Assembly: GCF_009832905.1 (NCBI RefSeq)
Contig: NZ_CP047135.1
Location: 1,652,001-1,716,000 of the forward strand
Direction: 5' to 3'
Origin: Stenotrophomonas sp. 364
Lineage (GTDB): Bacteria; Pseudomonadota; Gammaproteobacteria; Xanthomonadales; Xanthomonadaceae
DNA length: 64,000 nt
Shown: in pieces, positions 36,505 to 47,951 of the stretch
Position numbering within the stretch: the stretch's first letter is position 1
How the letters are laid out: the number at the start of each line of letters is the position of its first letter
Position numbers and translations under genes: made by a program
The notes under the pieces: generated by a model
Databases searched by the model: none
Seen by the model: the letters and a program-made list of their open reading frames with translations, nothing else
Told to the model about the DNA's origin: nothing

Positions 36505-36546
36505 CGTTCCCGCCCTGAACCAACCCGATCCGGGCACCAATCCGGT

Positions 36547-36576
36547 TTGACCCTGCCCCTTCATTTGCGCTAATGT
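36547..36576 (+). promoter_or_regulatory. Promoter of the TrpR-family regulator and his operon
   Basis: A -35 TTGACC (36547-36552) is separated by 18 bases from -10 TAATGT (36571-36576). The start point would be near 36583, leaving a leader under 20 bases. The -10 lies inside the palindromic operator. Confidence 0.6.
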
Positions 36577-36595
36577 AATAGCACGCTATTACATT
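36572..36595. promoter_or_regulatory. Perfect 24-bp palindromic operator upstream of the his regulator
   Basis: AATGTAATAGC and GCTATTACATT form a perfect inverted repeat with a 2-base centre. It covers the -10 and start-point region and ends 6 bases before the ATG at 36602. Low GC and perfect symmetry in an otherwise GC-rich region mark it as a repressor site, most simply for the adjacent TrpR-family protein acting on its own operon. Confidence 0.82.
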
Positions 36596-36601
36596 GATAC
36601 G

Positions 36602-36928
36602 ATGAAACTACGTCCCGCCCCCCGAGAAAAAGACGCCCAGGCCGATCTGGCCTGCCTGGCGGCGGCCTTCGCCGCGCTGTCCAGCCCCGAGCAGGTCACC
36701 GCGTTCCTGCGCGACCTGTGCACCCCGGCCGAGCTGGAGGCGCTGTCGGACCGCTGGAAGGTGGTCCCGCTGCTGCAGCAGGGCGTGCCGTACCGCGAAA
36801 TCCACGAACTGACCGGCGTCAGCGTGACCACTACCGGGCGCGTGGCGCGTTCGCTGGAGCATGGCCACGGCGGCTATGCCGCCGCCATCGCCGTCACCGC
36901 CACGCCTACGCCCCCCGAATCCGAGTAA
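36602..36928 (+). CDS. TrpR-family regulator (YerC/YecD type), probable histidine operon repressor
   Basis: A 108-residue all-helical protein. The TrpR-like core [20 protein letters not shown] leads to the reading-head region [29 protein letters not shown], with VTTTGRVAR as recognition helix. It is the first gene before hisG with only 13 bases between, and a perfect palindrome overlaps its promoter. I recall regulon reconstructions proposing a TrpR-family histidine repressor (HisR) in xanthomonads; this arrangement fits. Histidine as co-repressor is inference. Confidence 0.82.
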   Translation: MKLRPAPREKDAQADLACLAAAFAALSSPEQVTAFLRDLCTPAELEALSDRWKVVPLLQQGVPYREIHELTGVSVTTTGRVARSLEHGHGGYAAAIAVTATPTPPESE

Positions 36929-36941
36929 GAGAGCCTCCCCC

Positions 36942-37849
36942 ATGAGTGCAACCCAGAACGCCCCGGCCCGTGACCGGCTGCGGATCGCCATCCAGAAGAA
37001 CGGGCGGCTGGCCGAGCCGGCGCGCAGCCTGCTCACCGCCTGCGGTCTGAGCTGGCGGCAGAGCCGCGACAAGCTGTTCTGCTACGGCGAATCGCTGCCG
37101 GTGGACCTGCTGCTGGTCCGCGATGACGACATCCCCGGGCTGATCGCCGACGGCGTCTGCGATTTCGGCATCGTCGGCCGCAACGAGCTGGACGAACAGG
37201 GCGCCGCGCGCCGCCGGATCGGCCTGCCGGACGCCTACCAGGCGCTGCGCGGCCTGAATTTCGGGCAATGCCGGTTGATGCTGGCGGTGCCCGAGGAATG
37301 GGAATGGACCGGCGTTGAGCAGCTGGCCGGCAAGCGCATCGCCACCAGCTACCCGGCAATCCTGGCCGACTGGCTGGCCGCGCGCGGCGTGGATGCGCAG
37401 GTGGTGGAACTGTCCGGGTCGGTGGAAATCGCGCCGCGCCTGGGCACCGCCGACCTGATCTGCGACCTGGTCTCGAGCGGTGCCACCCTGGCCGCCAACC
37501 AGCTCAAGCCGGTGGAAACGCTGCTGGAAAGCGAAGCGGTGCTGGCCGGCCCGGTGAAGACCCCCGACGACGCCCGCGCCGGCCTGATGGCGATGCTGCT
37601 GCGGCGGCTGGATGGCGTGGTCAAGGTGCAGGACAGCAAGCTGCTGATGTTCCGTGCCGCGCTGGACCGGGTGTCCGAACTGACCCGGCTGCTGCCCGAT
37701 GCCGACCCGCTGGTGCAGCTGCCCGACGACGGCGGCCACCTGCGCCTGCAGACCATGTGCCACGGCGCCTTGACCTGGCAGCGGCTGGAAGACCTGGAGC
37801 GCGCAGGCGCCCAGGGCCTGATGGTATTGAGCGTGGAGCGTTCGCTGGC

Positions 37850-37853
<4 letters not shown>
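36942..37853 (+). CDS. hisG: ATP phosphoribosyltransferase
   Basis: A 303-residue long-form HisG with the [18 protein letters not shown] start, [12 protein letters not shown] and a C-terminal regulatory ACT-like domain ([20 protein letters not shown]). It catalyses the first, feedback-inhibited step of histidine synthesis, joining ATP and PRPP. ATG 36942 (MSATQNAP) is chosen over an in-frame start inside the regulator gene. Confidence 0.95.
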
Positions 37854-39156
<1,303 letters not shown>

Positions 39157-39160
<4 letters not shown>

Positions 39161-40248
39161 GCGCGCCCGCTTCGGTGATGTCGCTGGTCCGTGCGGACCT
39201 GCAGGCCTTTGTGGGCTATTCGTCGGCGCGCAGCAGCGCGCTGGTGGGCGATGTATGGCTGAACGCCAACGAGTCGGCCTGGGCCAATCCGGCCGACAGC
39301 GAAGGTCGCGCGCGGCGCTACCCGGATCCGCAGCCGGCCGCGCTGCGTGCACGCTTGGCCGAGCTGTATGGCTGCGCGACCGAGCAGCTGCTGATCGGCC
39401 GCGGCAGCGACGAGGCGATCGACCTGCTGGTGCGCGCGCTGTGCGAGCCCGGCCGCGATGCGGTGCTGGTGACCCCGCCGGTATTTGGCATGTACGCGGT
39501 CTGCGCGCGGCTGCAGAACGCGCCTCTGCTGGAGGTGCCGCTGCGTGACGACGGCGATGCGCTCAATGCCGATATCGACGCGGTGATCGCCACCGCACTG
39601 GCCGGCAACGCCAAGCTGGTGTTCCTGTGTTCGCCTTCGAACCCGGCCGGCAGCGCGATCGCGCTGGAACAGGTGGAACGGGTAGCCACGGCGCTGCAGG
39701 GCAGGGCGCTGGTGGTGGTGGACGAGGCCTACGCCGAGTACGCCGCGCTGCCGTCGGCAGTCACGCTGCTGCCGCGTTACGACAATGTGGCCGTGCTGCG
39801 TACGCTGTCCAAGGCGCACGCGCTGGCCGCGGCGCGCATCGGCAGCCTGATTGCCGCGCCGGCGCTGATCGCGCTGCTGCGCCGCTGCCAGGCGCCGTAC
39901 CCGATTCCCGGCCCCTGCGCCGAGCTGGCCCTGGCGGGCTTGAGCGACAGCAACCTGCAGCTCACCGCCTCGCGCGTGGAGCGCATCAAGGCCGAGCGCG
40001 GACGCCTGCAGCAGGCCTTGGCGGTGTTGCCCGGTGTGCTGCGCGTATATCCCTCGCAGGGTAATTACCTGCTGGTGCGCTTCACTGATGCACAGCAGGC
40101 CTTCGATGCGCTGCTGGCAGCCGGCGTGGTGGTACGCGACCAGCGCGCCGCGCCACAGCTGCACGACGCCCTGCGCATCACCATCGGCAGCACCCTGGAG
40201 AACGACCGTGTGCTCAGTGCGCTGGCCGCGCGGAGGGTAGCGGCATGA
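39157..40248 (+). CDS. hisC: Histidinol-phosphate aminotransferase
   Basis: A 363-residue class I/II aminotransferase. [11 protein letters not shown] and the PLP lysine motif [14 protein letters not shown] are present, with [13 protein letters not shown] preceding and [10 protein letters not shown] between. It transaminates imidazole-acetol phosphate using glutamate. It overlaps hisD and hisB by ATGA at both ends. Confidence 0.95.
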
Positions 40249-41318
40249 CCCCCATCCTGTTCGTGGACCGCGACGGCACGCTGATTGAAGAGCCGGCCGA
40301 TTTCCAGATCGACGCCTATGAAAAGATCCGCTTCGTGCGCGATGTGATCCCGGCGATGCTCAAGCTGCGCGATGCCGGCTACCAGTTCGTGATCGTCAGC
40401 AACCAGGACGGCCTGGGCAGCGAAGGCTACCCGCAGGCCAGTTTCGACGGCCCCAATGACCTGATGCTGCAGATCTTCGCCAGCCAGGGCATCGTATTCC
40501 GTGACGTGCTGATCGACGGCACCTGGCCGCACGACAACGCGCCCACCCGCAAGCCGGGCATCGGCATGATGCTGCCCTACCTGCAGGACCGCAGCATCGA
40601 CTGGGCCCGATCGGGCATGGTCGGCGACCGTCCCACCGACATCCAGTTCGCCGAGAACATGAAGATCCGCGGCTTCCAGCTGCGCACCGAACAGTTCGGC
40701 GGGCAGTGGGACTGGAACGGCATCGCCCATGAACTGGCCGATGCACCGCGCCGCGCCACCGTGCAGCGCAACACCAAGGAAACCCGGATCCGCGTCGAGG
40801 TCGACCTGGACCGTACCGCCGAGCCGCAGACCCACACCGGGCTGCCGTTCTTCGACCACATGCTGGAGCAGATCGGCAAGCACGGCGGCTTCGCGCTGAG
40901 CGTGCAGGCCGAGGGCGACCTGCACATCGACGAACACCACACCATCGAAGACACCGGCCTGGCGCTGGGCCAGGCGCTGCGGGAAGCGCTGGGCGACAAG
41001 CGCGGCATCGGCCGCTACGGCTTCACCCTGCCGATGGATGAAACCCTGGCCAGCGCGGCGCTGGATTTCAGCGGCCGGCCGTATTTCGTGTTCGAAGGCG
41101 AGTTCAAGCGCGAGCGCGTGGGCGATATGCCCACCGAGCTGGTGCCGCACTTCTTCCGGTCGCTGTGCGACGCCGCCGGGCTCAACCTGCACCTGAGCGT
41201 GCGCGGCGACAACGACCACCACAAGGTAGAAGCGTGCTTCAAGGCACTGGCCCGCGCCCTGCGCCAGGCGCTGCCGCGCCAGGGCACCGCACTGCCCAGC
41301 ACCAAGGGGGCGCTGTGA
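40245..41318 (+). CDS. hisB: Bifunctional histidinol-phosphatase/imidazoleglycerol-phosphate dehydratase
   Basis: A 357-residue fusion. The N-terminal HAD phosphatase (residues 1-165) begins [15 protein letters not shown]. The C-terminal dehydratase (about residues 170-357) shows [32 protein letters not shown] and [16 protein letters not shown] with its metal-binding His/Glu. This is the enteric-type fusion, catalysing steps seven and nine of the pathway. Confidence 0.95.
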   Translation: MTPILFVDRDGTLIEEPADFQIDAYEKIRFVRDVIPAMLKLRDAGYQFVIVSNQDGLGSEGYPQASFDGPNDLMLQIFASQGIVFRDVLIDGTWPHDNAPTRKPGIGMMLPYLQDRSIDWARSGMVGDRPTDIQFAENMKIRGFQLRTEQFGGQWDWNGIAHELADAPRRATVQRNTKETRIRVEVDLDRTAEPQTHTGLPFFDHMLEQIGKHGGFALSVQAEGDLHIDEHHTIEDTGLALGQALREALGDKRGIGRYGFTLPMDETLASAALDFSGRPYFVFEGEFKRERVGDMPTELVPHFFRSLCDAAGLNLHLSVRGDNDHHKVEACFKALARALRQALPRQGTALPSTKGAL

Positions 41319-41917
41319 CCGAGGTTGCCCTGATCGATGCCGGCGGCGCCAACCTGGGCTCGGTGCGTTATGCACTGGAACGGCTGGGCGTGGAGGTGCG
41401 GCTGGTACGCGATGCGAAGGGCCTGCGGGGCGTGTCGCGGGTGATCCTGCCGGGCGTGGGCGCGGCCCCGCACGGCATGGCGCGCCTGCATGCGCAGGAC
41501 CTGGTGCAACCGCTGCGCGACCTGCAGGTGCCGTTGCTGGGCATCTGCCTGGGGATGCAGCTGTTGTTCGAGGGCTCCGAAGAGGGCCACGTGGAATGCC
41601 TGGGGCTGATGCCCGGGGTGGTCCGCCACCTGCACCCGGCCACCGGCATCCGCGTGCCGCACATGGGCTGGAACCGGCTGCGGCCGTTGCGCGAATCGAT
41701 GCTGCTGGACGGCGTGCCCGAGCGCGCCAGCGCCTACTTCGTGCACAGCTATGCGGCGCCACTGGGCGAGCACACCGTGGCCGCCTGCGACCATGGCGGC
41801 CTGTTCGCCGCAGTGGTACAGCGCGGCCTGCACAGCGGCGCCCAGTTCCACCCGGAGCGCTCGGCCGCCACCGGTGCCCGGATCCTGCGCAACTTCATCG
41901 AGAACGAACCGTCATGA
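41315..41917 (+). CDS. hisH: Imidazole glycerol phosphate synthase, glutaminase subunit
   Basis: A 200-residue class I amidotransferase. The catalytic Cys is in [17 protein letters not shown], and the His-Glu pair is in GAQFHPERS. It supplies ammonia to HisF. It starts GTG overlapping the hisB stop. Confidence 0.95.
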   Translation: MTEVALIDAGGANLGSVRYALERLGVEVRLVRDAKGLRGVSRVILPGVGAAPHGMARLHAQDLVQPLRDLQVPLLGICLGMQLLFEGSEEGHVECLGLMPGVVRHLHPATGIRVPHMGWNRLRPLRESMLLDGVPERASAYFVHSYAAPLGEHTVAACDHGGLFAAVVQRGLHSGAQFHPERSAATGARILRNFIENEPS

Positions 41918-42648
41918 GTTTCACCGTCTATCCCGCCCTGGACATCCGCGAAGGCCGCGTGGTGCGCCTACTGCAGGGCGATTACGCGCAGCAGACCACC
42001 TATGGCGACGACCCGTTGCCGCGCGCGCAGGCATTCGCCGATGCCGGCGCCACCTGGATGCACCTGGTCGACCTGGATGCCGCACGCGCCGGCGGTTACA
42101 CGCTGGCCCCGCTGCTGTCGGCGATTGCCGGCCAGACCGGCTTGAAGGTGCAGACCGGCGGCGGCGTGCGCTCGCGCGACGACGTGGCGCGCATTCTCGA
42201 TGCCGGCGCTACCCGCGTGGTGGTCGGTTCGGTGTCGGTACGCGCGCCCGAGACGGTGATCGGCTGGCTGGCCGAGTTCGGCCCGGAGCGGCTGACCATC
42301 GCGCTGGATGCCCGCCAGGCCGACGACGGCCGCTGGCTGCTGCCCGTGCACGGCTGGACCGAGACCGCCGAAGACACCCTGGACGTGCTGGCAACGCGCT
42401 ATGCGCAGGCCGGCATGACCCACCTGCTGTGTACCGACATCGCCCGCGATGGCATGTTGTCCGGCCCCAACATCGACCTCTACCAGCACCTGGCCACTCT
42501 GCTGCCGGGCGTGGCGGTGCAGGCGTCCGGTGGCGTGCGCAGCGCTGCCGAAGTGGCCGAGGCCAGGGCGGTGGGCTGCGGCGGCGCGATCCTGGGCAAG
42601 GCGCTGCTGGAAGGCCGCATGACCCTGGCGGAGGCGCTGGCATGCTGA
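41914..42648 (+). CDS. hisA: ProFAR isomerase
   Basis: A 244-residue TIM-barrel with the two phosphate-binding halves typical of HisA. The catalytic Asp is in [14 protein letters not shown], and the second is in [20 protein letters not shown] and [10 protein letters not shown] are the two phosphate loops. It isomerises ProFAR to PRFAR. ATGA overlap with hisH. Confidence 0.95.
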   Translation: MSFTVYPALDIREGRVVRLLQGDYAQQTTYGDDPLPRAQAFADAGATWMHLVDLDAARAGGYTLAPLLSAIAGQTGLKVQTGGGVRSRDDVARILDAGATRVVVGSVSVRAPETVIGWLAEFGPERLTIALDARQADDGRWLLPVHGWTETAEDTLDVLATRYAQAGMTHLLCTDIARDGMLSGPNIDLYQHLATLLPGVAVQASGGVRSAAEVAEARAVGCGGAILGKALLEGRMTLAEALAC

Positions 42649-43418
42649 GCCGTCGGCTGATTCCCTGCCTGGACGTGCGCGACGGCCGCGTGGTCAAGGG
42701 CGTGCGCTTCCGCGACCACGTCGACATGGGCGACATCGTCGAGTTGGCGCTGCGGTACCGCGACCAGGGCGCCGACGAGCTGGTGTTCTACGACATCGGC
42801 GCCAGCCCCGAAGGCCGTGCGGTGGACGTGGGCTGGATCGAGCGCATCGCGCGCCTGATCGACATTCCGTTCTGCGTGGCCGGCGGCATTTCCGACGTGG
42901 AGACCGCCCGCCGCGTGCTGTATGCCGGTGCCGACAAGATTTCGATCAACTCTCCGGCACTGGGACGCCCGGCGCTGATCGAGGAACTGGCCGACGCGTT
43001 CGGCGTGCAGTGCGTGGTGGTCGGCGTCGATTCGGTGCGCGAGGCCGACGGCGAATGGCGGGTGCGGCGCTTCAGCGGCGACCCGGACAAGACCCAGGCC
43101 GTGCCGGTGCGCACGCTGGACTGGCTGGTAGAGGCACAGCGTCGCGGCGCTGGCGAGATCGTGCTGAACTGCATGGACAGCGACGGTGTGCGCCGGGGCT
43201 ACGACGTAGCCCAGCTGCGCCAGGCGCGCGCGCTGTGCCATGTGCCGCTGATCGCCTCCGGCGGTGCCGGTGAGATGCAGCACTTCGCCGACGTGTTCGA
43301 CCAGGCCGATGTCGACGGTGCCCTGGCCGCCAGCGTTTTCCACAGTGGCGCCATTGCCATTCCCGCGCTCAAGCAGTTCCTGCGCGAGCAGCAGATCGAG
43401 GTTCGAGATGTCTATTGA
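42642..43418 (+). CDS. hisF: Imidazole glycerol phosphate synthase, cyclase subunit
   Basis: A 258-residue TIM barrel paralogous to HisA. Catalytic Asp residues lie in [15 protein letters not shown] and [24 protein letters not shown] and [13 protein letters not shown] are phosphate loops. With HisH it makes imidazole glycerol phosphate and AICAR. The start lies 7 bases inside the hisA end. Confidence 0.95.
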   Translation: MLSRRLIPCLDVRDGRVVKGVRFRDHVDMGDIVELALRYRDQGADELVFYDIGASPEGRAVDVGWIERIARLIDIPFCVAGGISDVETARRVLYAGADKISINSPALGRPALIEELADAFGVQCVVVGVDSVREADGEWRVRRFSGDPDKTQAVPVRTLDWLVEAQRRGAGEIVLNCMDSDGVRRGYDVAQLRQARALCHVPLIASGGAGEMQHFADVFDQADVDGALAASVFHSGAIAIPALKQFLREQQIEVRDVY

Positions 43419-44031
43419 AGTACTGCCGTCGCGCGAGGCGCTGGACGGACTGGAGTGGAGCAAGGGCGACGGCCTGCTGCCGGTGGTCGTGCAGGACGCC
43501 GACAGCCTGACCGTATTGATGCTCGGCTACGCCAACGCCGAATCGCTGGAGCTGACCCTGGCCACCGGCCATATGACCTTCTACAGCCGCAGCAAGCAGC
43601 GCCTGTGGACCAAGGGCGAGTCGTCGGGCAACGTGCTGGCGGTGGTGGCGGTGCGCGTGGACTGCGACAACGACACCCTGCTGGTGAGTGCGCGCCCGGC
43701 GGGCCCGACCTGCCATACCGGCAGCGAAAGCTGCTTCGACCAGGCCCCGGGCAACTTCCTGGGCCGTCTTGATGCATTCGTGCGCCAGCGCGAGCAGCAG
43801 CGCCCGGTGGGCAGCTACACCACGTCGCTGTTCGACGGCGAGATCCGTCGCATCGCGCAGAAGGTGGGCGAGGAGGGCGTGGAAACCGCGCTGGCCGGGG
43901 TGGCGCAGGACGATGCGGCGCTGCTGGGCGAGTCGGCCGACTTGCTGTTCCATCTGATCGTGTTGCTGCGGGCGCGCGGCTTGTCGCTGGCCGACGCGGT
44001 GGCCGTGCTGGCGGCGCGCCACGCAGGGTGA
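43408..44031 (+). CDS. hisI: Bifunctional phosphoribosyl-AMP cyclohydrolase/phosphoribosyl-ATP pyrophosphatase
   Basis: A 207-residue fusion (HisIE). The cyclohydrolase half has [37 protein letters not shown] and metal-binding VDCDNDTLL and CHTGSESCF. The pyrophosphatase half (from about residue 115) has [15 protein letters not shown] and a helical Glu-rich core. It catalyses steps two and three and closes the operon. Confidence 0.95.
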   Translation: MSIEVLPSREALDGLEWSKGDGLLPVVVQDADSLTVLMLGYANAESLELTLATGHMTFYSRSKQRLWTKGESSGNVLAVVAVRVDCDNDTLLVSARPAGPTCHTGSESCFDQAPGNFLGRLDAFVRQREQQRPVGSYTTSLFDGEIRRIAQKVGEEGVETALAGVAQDDAALLGESADLLFHLIVLLRARGLSLADAVAVLAARHAG

Positions 44032-44041
44032 GCGCATGAAT

Positions 44042-44065
44042 CGCGTTTAACGTCGGTGAAACGCG
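44042..44065 (+). other. Hairpin after the his operon
   Basis: A 7-bp stem CGCGTTT/AAACGCG with a 10-base loop lies 10 bases after the hisI stop. No T-run follows; it may mark the 3' end of the his message. Confidence 0.35.
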
Positions 44066-44119
44066 GCACAAGCGATGATGTGCCGCTTTACAATCACCCA
44101 CCCCGAACGGACCGTCCCG

Positions 44120-45718
44120 ATGACCCGCACTGCTGCCTGGCTGGCTTGCCTGCTGTTGACTACCGCACCCGCCCTGGCCGCCGAGGTGACCGTGACCGGC
44201 AAGGTCTACCAGGAACGCGACGGCAAGCCGGGGCGCGGACCGACCGACCCGGGCATGGCCGGGGTGCAGGTGTCCAACGGCGAGGTGATCGTGCGTACCG
44301 CCGCCGACGGCAGCTACAGCCTGCCGGTGCGCGACGGACAGACGGTGTTTGTGATCAAGCCCGATGAGTACCGTTTCCCGGCCGCCAGCAATGGGCTGCC
44401 GTCGTACTGGCGCCACTACGCACCGCAGGGCTCGCCGCGGCTGAAGTACGACGGTATCCGCGCCACCGGCAGCAACGTGCGCAACTGGGACTTCGCGCTG
44501 GAACCGGCCAAGGGCAGCGACGCCGCGCGCGCCGGGTTCGAGATGCTGGTCTTCACCGATTCGCAGACCGCCAGCCGGCAGGACATCGACTACTACCAGC
44601 GCGCCATCGTCGACCCCATCATCGGCAAGCATCCGGCACGGCTGGGCACCACGCTCGGCGATATCGTCAACGACGACCTGGACCTGTACCCGACCATCAA
44701 CAAGGCCACCGCGCTGCTGCAGGTGCCGTGGTTCCACGTGCCGGGCAACCATGACCTCGATTTTGACGCCGGCGATGACCGCCACTCGCTCGACAGCTGG
44801 CGCGCGGTGTACGGGCCCGATACCTACGCGGTGGAAGAGGGCGGGGCCAGCTTCGTGTTCCTCGACGACGTGGTCTACGACCCTGCCGCCAAGCCGAGCT
44901 ACGTGGGCGGGCTGCGCCCGGACCAGTTCACCTTCCTCGGCAACTACCTGAAGGGCCTGCCGCGCGACCGCCTGGTGGTGCTGGGCATGCACATTCCGCT
45001 GTTCGATGCCGCGCCCGGCCGCGAAACCTTCCGCCACGCCGACCGCACGCGCCTGTTCGAGATGCTCAAGGTGTTCCCCAACGTGCTGGTGCTCAGCGGC
45101 CACAGCCACACCCAGCAGCACTACTACCATGGCGCCGCCGAGGGCTGGCAGGGCAGCAAGCCGTTGCATGAGTACAACGTGGGCGCCGCCTGTGGCGCGT
45201 TCTGGTCGGGCGTGAAGGACAGCAGCGGCATTCCCGATGCCACCATGAGCGACGGCACGCCGAACGGCTATGCGGTGTTGTCGGTCAAGCCCGGCGGCGA
45301 CTACGGCCTGCGCTACTACGTGGCCCGCGCCCCGGACGACTACCAGATCGCCCTGCACGCGCCCAAGGTGCTGCGCAAGGATGCCTACCCGGCGTGGGGT
45401 GTGTACGCCAATGTGTTCATGGGCCAGGCCGACACGCTGGTGGAGTACCGCGTGGACAGTGGTGCCTGGCAGAGCATGAAGCGGGTGGAGCAGCCGGATC
45501 CGCGCCTGCTGGTGGAGAACGTGGCCGACGACCAGGCCGAGCGCCTGCGCGGTTTCGATCGCTCTCCCGAAGCGACGCCGTCGCCGCACCTGTGGCGCGG
45601 CGCGCTGCCCACCAACCTGGCGGCCGGCGAGCACAAGGTGGAAGTGCGCGCGGTTCACGCCGATGGCCCCACCGCCTCGGCCAGCACCAGCTACCGGCTG
45701 CAGGTCGGCAAGCCTTGA
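44120..45718 (+). CDS. Secreted calcineurin-like phosphoesterase
   Basis: A 532-residue protein with a signal peptide (cleavage near ALAAE). An N-terminal carboxypeptidase-regulatory-like beta domain (VTGKVYQERDG...DGSYSLPV) leads to a metallophosphoesterase core with GDIVND, VPGNHDLDFD, GMHIPLF and LSGHSHTQQH, the metal-binding motifs. A C-terminal domain follows. It hydrolyses a phosphoester in the periplasm; phosphorylated glycans are a plausible substrate given the locus, but this is inference. Start ATG 44120. Confidence 0.88.
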   Translation: MTRTAAWLACLLLTTAPALAAEVTVTGKVYQERDGKPGRGPTDPGMAGVQVSNGEVIVRTAADGSYSLPVRDGQTVFVIKPDEYRFPAASNGLPSYWRHYAPQGSPRLKYDGIRATGSNVRNWDFALEPAKGSDAARAGFEMLVFTDSQTASRQDIDYYQRAIVDPIIGKHPARLGTTLGDIVNDDLDLYPTINKATALLQVPWFHVPGNHDLDFDAGDDRHSLDSWRAVYGPDTYAVEEGGASFVFLDDVVYDPAAKPSYVGGLRPDQFTFLGNYLKGLPRDRLVVLGMHIPLFDAAPGRETFRHADRTRLFEMLKVFPNVLVLSGHSHTQQHYYHGAAEGWQGSKPLHEYNVGAACGAFWSGVKDSSGIPDATMSDGTPNGYAVLSVKPGGDYGLRYYVARAPDDYQIALHAPKVLRKDAYPAWGVYANVFMGQADTLVEYRVDSGAWQSMKRVEQPDPRLLVENVADDQAERLRGFDRSPEATPSPHLWRGALPTNLAAGEHKVEVRAVHADGPTASASTSYRLQVGKP

Positions 45719-45841
45719 CGAGGTGCCTGCCGCGCACCGTGCAGCAGCTGCATACGCTGCTGTACGGCGCTACGTGCTTTGCAAACCCGGGCGATCGCCG
45801 AAAATCGCACCGGGTTATTCGACCCCAGCCAAGGCCTGCGA

Positions 45842-46894
45842 GTGAGCGTTGCGGTACCGTTTCCGGAGCATCCTCCGGCCCCGTCCGATGTGTCCCTGCT
45901 GACACCCGGTCGGGCATCGTCTGTTGAAACGCTGCTTGTCGCCGACGTCGGGGGAACGTTCGCGCGCCTGGCCGTGGCCGAACTGCGTGCCGGTCAGCCG
46001 CCGCAGCTGGTTGGCCTGCGCCGTTACAGCTGCGCCGCGTTTGCCAGCCTGGCCGCTATCCTGGCCGATTTCATCGCCAGCGCCGGGCAGCCGCTGGACA
46101 ACGCCGTGGTGGCGATCGCCGGGCTGCTGGAAGGCGACCACCTGGTCAACACCAACCTGCCGTGGCCGGTGTCGGTGGCCGACACGCGCACCCAGGCCGG
46201 CCTGCGTTCGCTGGCGCTGATCAATGATTTCGAAGCGGTCGCCTACGCGATCCCGCATGTGCAGCCCGATACCTTGGTGCCGCTCAACGGCGAGCCCGAG
46301 GGCGGCTCGCGTTGGCCGGCGCTGGTGCTGGGCCCGGGCACCGGGCTGGGCGCGGCGCTGCGTTTCCAGGGCGGGCATCAACCGGTGCTGGCCAGCGAAG
46401 CGGGCCATGCCGCGCTTACGGCCGGCACGGAACTGGAACTGGAGATCCTGCGGCAGATGCAGCAGCGCTGGGCGCACGTGGACCAGGAGCGCATCCTGTC
46501 CGGCAGCGGCCTGATGAATCTGTATCCGTGTCTGTGCGGCCTTCGTGGCGTGGCACCCCAATGGAACACGCCCGAACAGCTGATCGCCGCGGCGCATCTG
46601 GGCGACGACCCGGTGGCGGTGGAAACGCTGGAGGTGTTCAGCGCATGGCTGGGCAGCCTCGCCGGCGACCTCGCCATTACCTTCGGTGCGCGTTCGGTGT
46701 ACCTGGTGGGCGGCATTCCGCCGCGCATCGCGCATTTCCTGCACGCGGGCGGCTTCCAGGCGCGGTTCCTGGCCAAGGGTGTGATGGGCCGGGTGCTGGC
46801 CCAGGTGCCGGTGTGGCGGGTGGAACATGGCGAACTGGGCATGCTGGGTGCGGCGGTCTGGCACGCCGCGCGCCACGGACGCGCCGTGGCATGA
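45842..46894 (+). CDS. glk: Glucokinase
   Basis: A 350-residue ROK-unrelated bacterial glucokinase. The ATP/phosphate motif LLVADVGGTFARLAVAEL lies near residues 31-48, with NTNLPWPVS, LINDFEAVAYA and PGTGLGAALRFQGGH further along, and YLVGGIPPRI near the end. It phosphorylates glucose released from host or plant glycans. GTG 45842 is chosen; an upstream frame start at 45779 adds 21 unsupported residues. Confidence 0.88.
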   Translation: MSVAVPFPEHPPAPSDVSLLTPGRASSVETLLVADVGGTFARLAVAELRAGQPPQLVGLRRYSCAAFASLAAILADFIASAGQPLDNAVVAIAGLLEGDHLVNTNLPWPVSVADTRTQAGLRSLALINDFEAVAYAIPHVQPDTLVPLNGEPEGGSRWPALVLGPGTGLGAALRFQGGHQPVLASEAGHAALTAGTELELEILRQMQQRWAHVDQERILSGSGLMNLYPCLCGLRGVAPQWNTPEQLIAAAHLGDDPVAVETLEVFSAWLGSLAGDLAITFGARSVYLVGGIPPRIAHFLHAGGFQARFLAKGVMGRVLAQVPVWRVEHGELGMLGAAVWHAARHGRAVA

Positions 46895-46950
46895 CGCTTC
46901 CGCCCGGTTGGCGGGCGGCTCGATGACAGATCTTGCAGGGAGTGGGTGGG

Positions 46951-47949
46951 ATGACCGATCGCAGGCAGTTCCTCCAGGCCGGTGTGCTGGCCGCAGGCGC
47001 GCTGGCCTTGCCGCGTGCGGGCGCGCGGGCGGCCAGTGGCGCGCGGGTGGTGTCCACCTGGGACTTTGGCGTGGGCGCCAACCAGGCGGCGTGGAAGGTC
47101 TTGGCGGGCGGCGGCAGCGCACTGGACGCGGTGGAAGCTGGCGCGCGCTGGGCTGAAAGCGAGTTGTGCAACCCCACCGTGGGCCGCTGCGGCAATCCCG
47201 ATCGCGACGGTGTGCTCAGCCTCGATGCCAGCATCATGGACGGCGATGGCCGCTGTGGATCGGTGGCGGCGCTGACCGACATCCTGCATCCGGTGTCAGT
47301 GGCACGCAAAGTCATGGAAAACACCCCGCACGTGATGCTGGTCGGGGAGGGAGCGCAGCAGTTCGCGGTGGCGCAGGGCTTCGAGCGCCAGAAGCTGCTC
47401 ACGCCCGCCGCCGAGAAGGCATGGCGCGACTGGTTGAGGACCGCGCAGTACACGCCGGAGATCAACGTCGAGCGCCGCGGGCGTCCGGGCGACAGCAGCA
47501 ACCACGACACCCTGGGCATGCTGGCCATCGACGCCAACGGCCGTCTGGCCGGTGCCTGCACCACCAGTGGCATGGCCTGGAAGCTGCACGGCCGCGTGGG
47601 CGACAGCCCGATCATCGGCGCTGGCCTGTACGTGGACAACGAGGTGGGCGGGGCGACGGCGTCGGGGGTGGGCGAAGAGATGATGCGCAACGCCGCCTCG
47701 TTCCTGGTGGTGGAGCTGATGCGCCAGGGGCGCTCGCCCGCCGAGGCCTGCCGCGAGGCGATTGCCCGGCTGGTACGCAAACGCCCCGAGGCCAGCAAGA
47801 CCCTGCAGGTGTGCTTCCTGGCGCTGGACAAGCAGGGCCAGGTCGGCGCGTATGCGTTGCACCGCGGCTTCGTCTATGCGGTCTGCGACACCGATCGCCA
47901 GGACGACCTGCGTGATTCCGCCTCGGTCTACGCCAGCGAGCAGACCTGA
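46951..47949 (+). CDS. Exported glycosylasparaginase (N4-(beta-N-acetylglucosaminyl)-L-asparaginase)
   Basis: A 332-residue Ntn-hydrolase with an apparent Tat-type signal (RRQFLQAGVLAAGALALP). The autocleavage/catalytic Thr is in HDTLGM (Thr187), with TTSGMAWKLHGRVGDSPIIG downstream, as in aspartylglucosaminidases. It cleaves the GlcNAc-Asn bond at the root of N-glycans after glycan trimming. ATG 46951 has GGGAGTGGG upstream. Its place beside mannosidases supports N-glycan breakdown. Confidence 0.9.
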   Translation: MTDRRQFLQAGVLAAGALALPRAGARAASGARVVSTWDFGVGANQAAWKVLAGGGSALDAVEAGARWAESELCNPTVGRCGNPDRDGVLSLDASIMDGDGRCGSVAALTDILHPVSVARKVMENTPHVMLVGEGAQQFAVAQGFERQKLLTPAAEKAWRDWLRTAQYTPEINVERRGRPGDSSNHDTLGMLAIDANGRLAGACTTSGMAWKLHGRVGDSPIIGAGLYVDNEVGGATASGVGEEMMRNAASFLVVELMRQGRSPAEACREAIARLVRKRPEASKTLQVCFLALDKQGQVGAYALHRGFVYAVCDTDRQDDLRDSASVYASEQT

Positions 47950-47951
47950 GC

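Noticed and set aside
43412..45658. 748-codon minus-strand frame across hisI and the phosphoesterase
   Set aside because: It spans two well-supported genes in the opposite sense and shows no recognisable domain or ribosome binding site.
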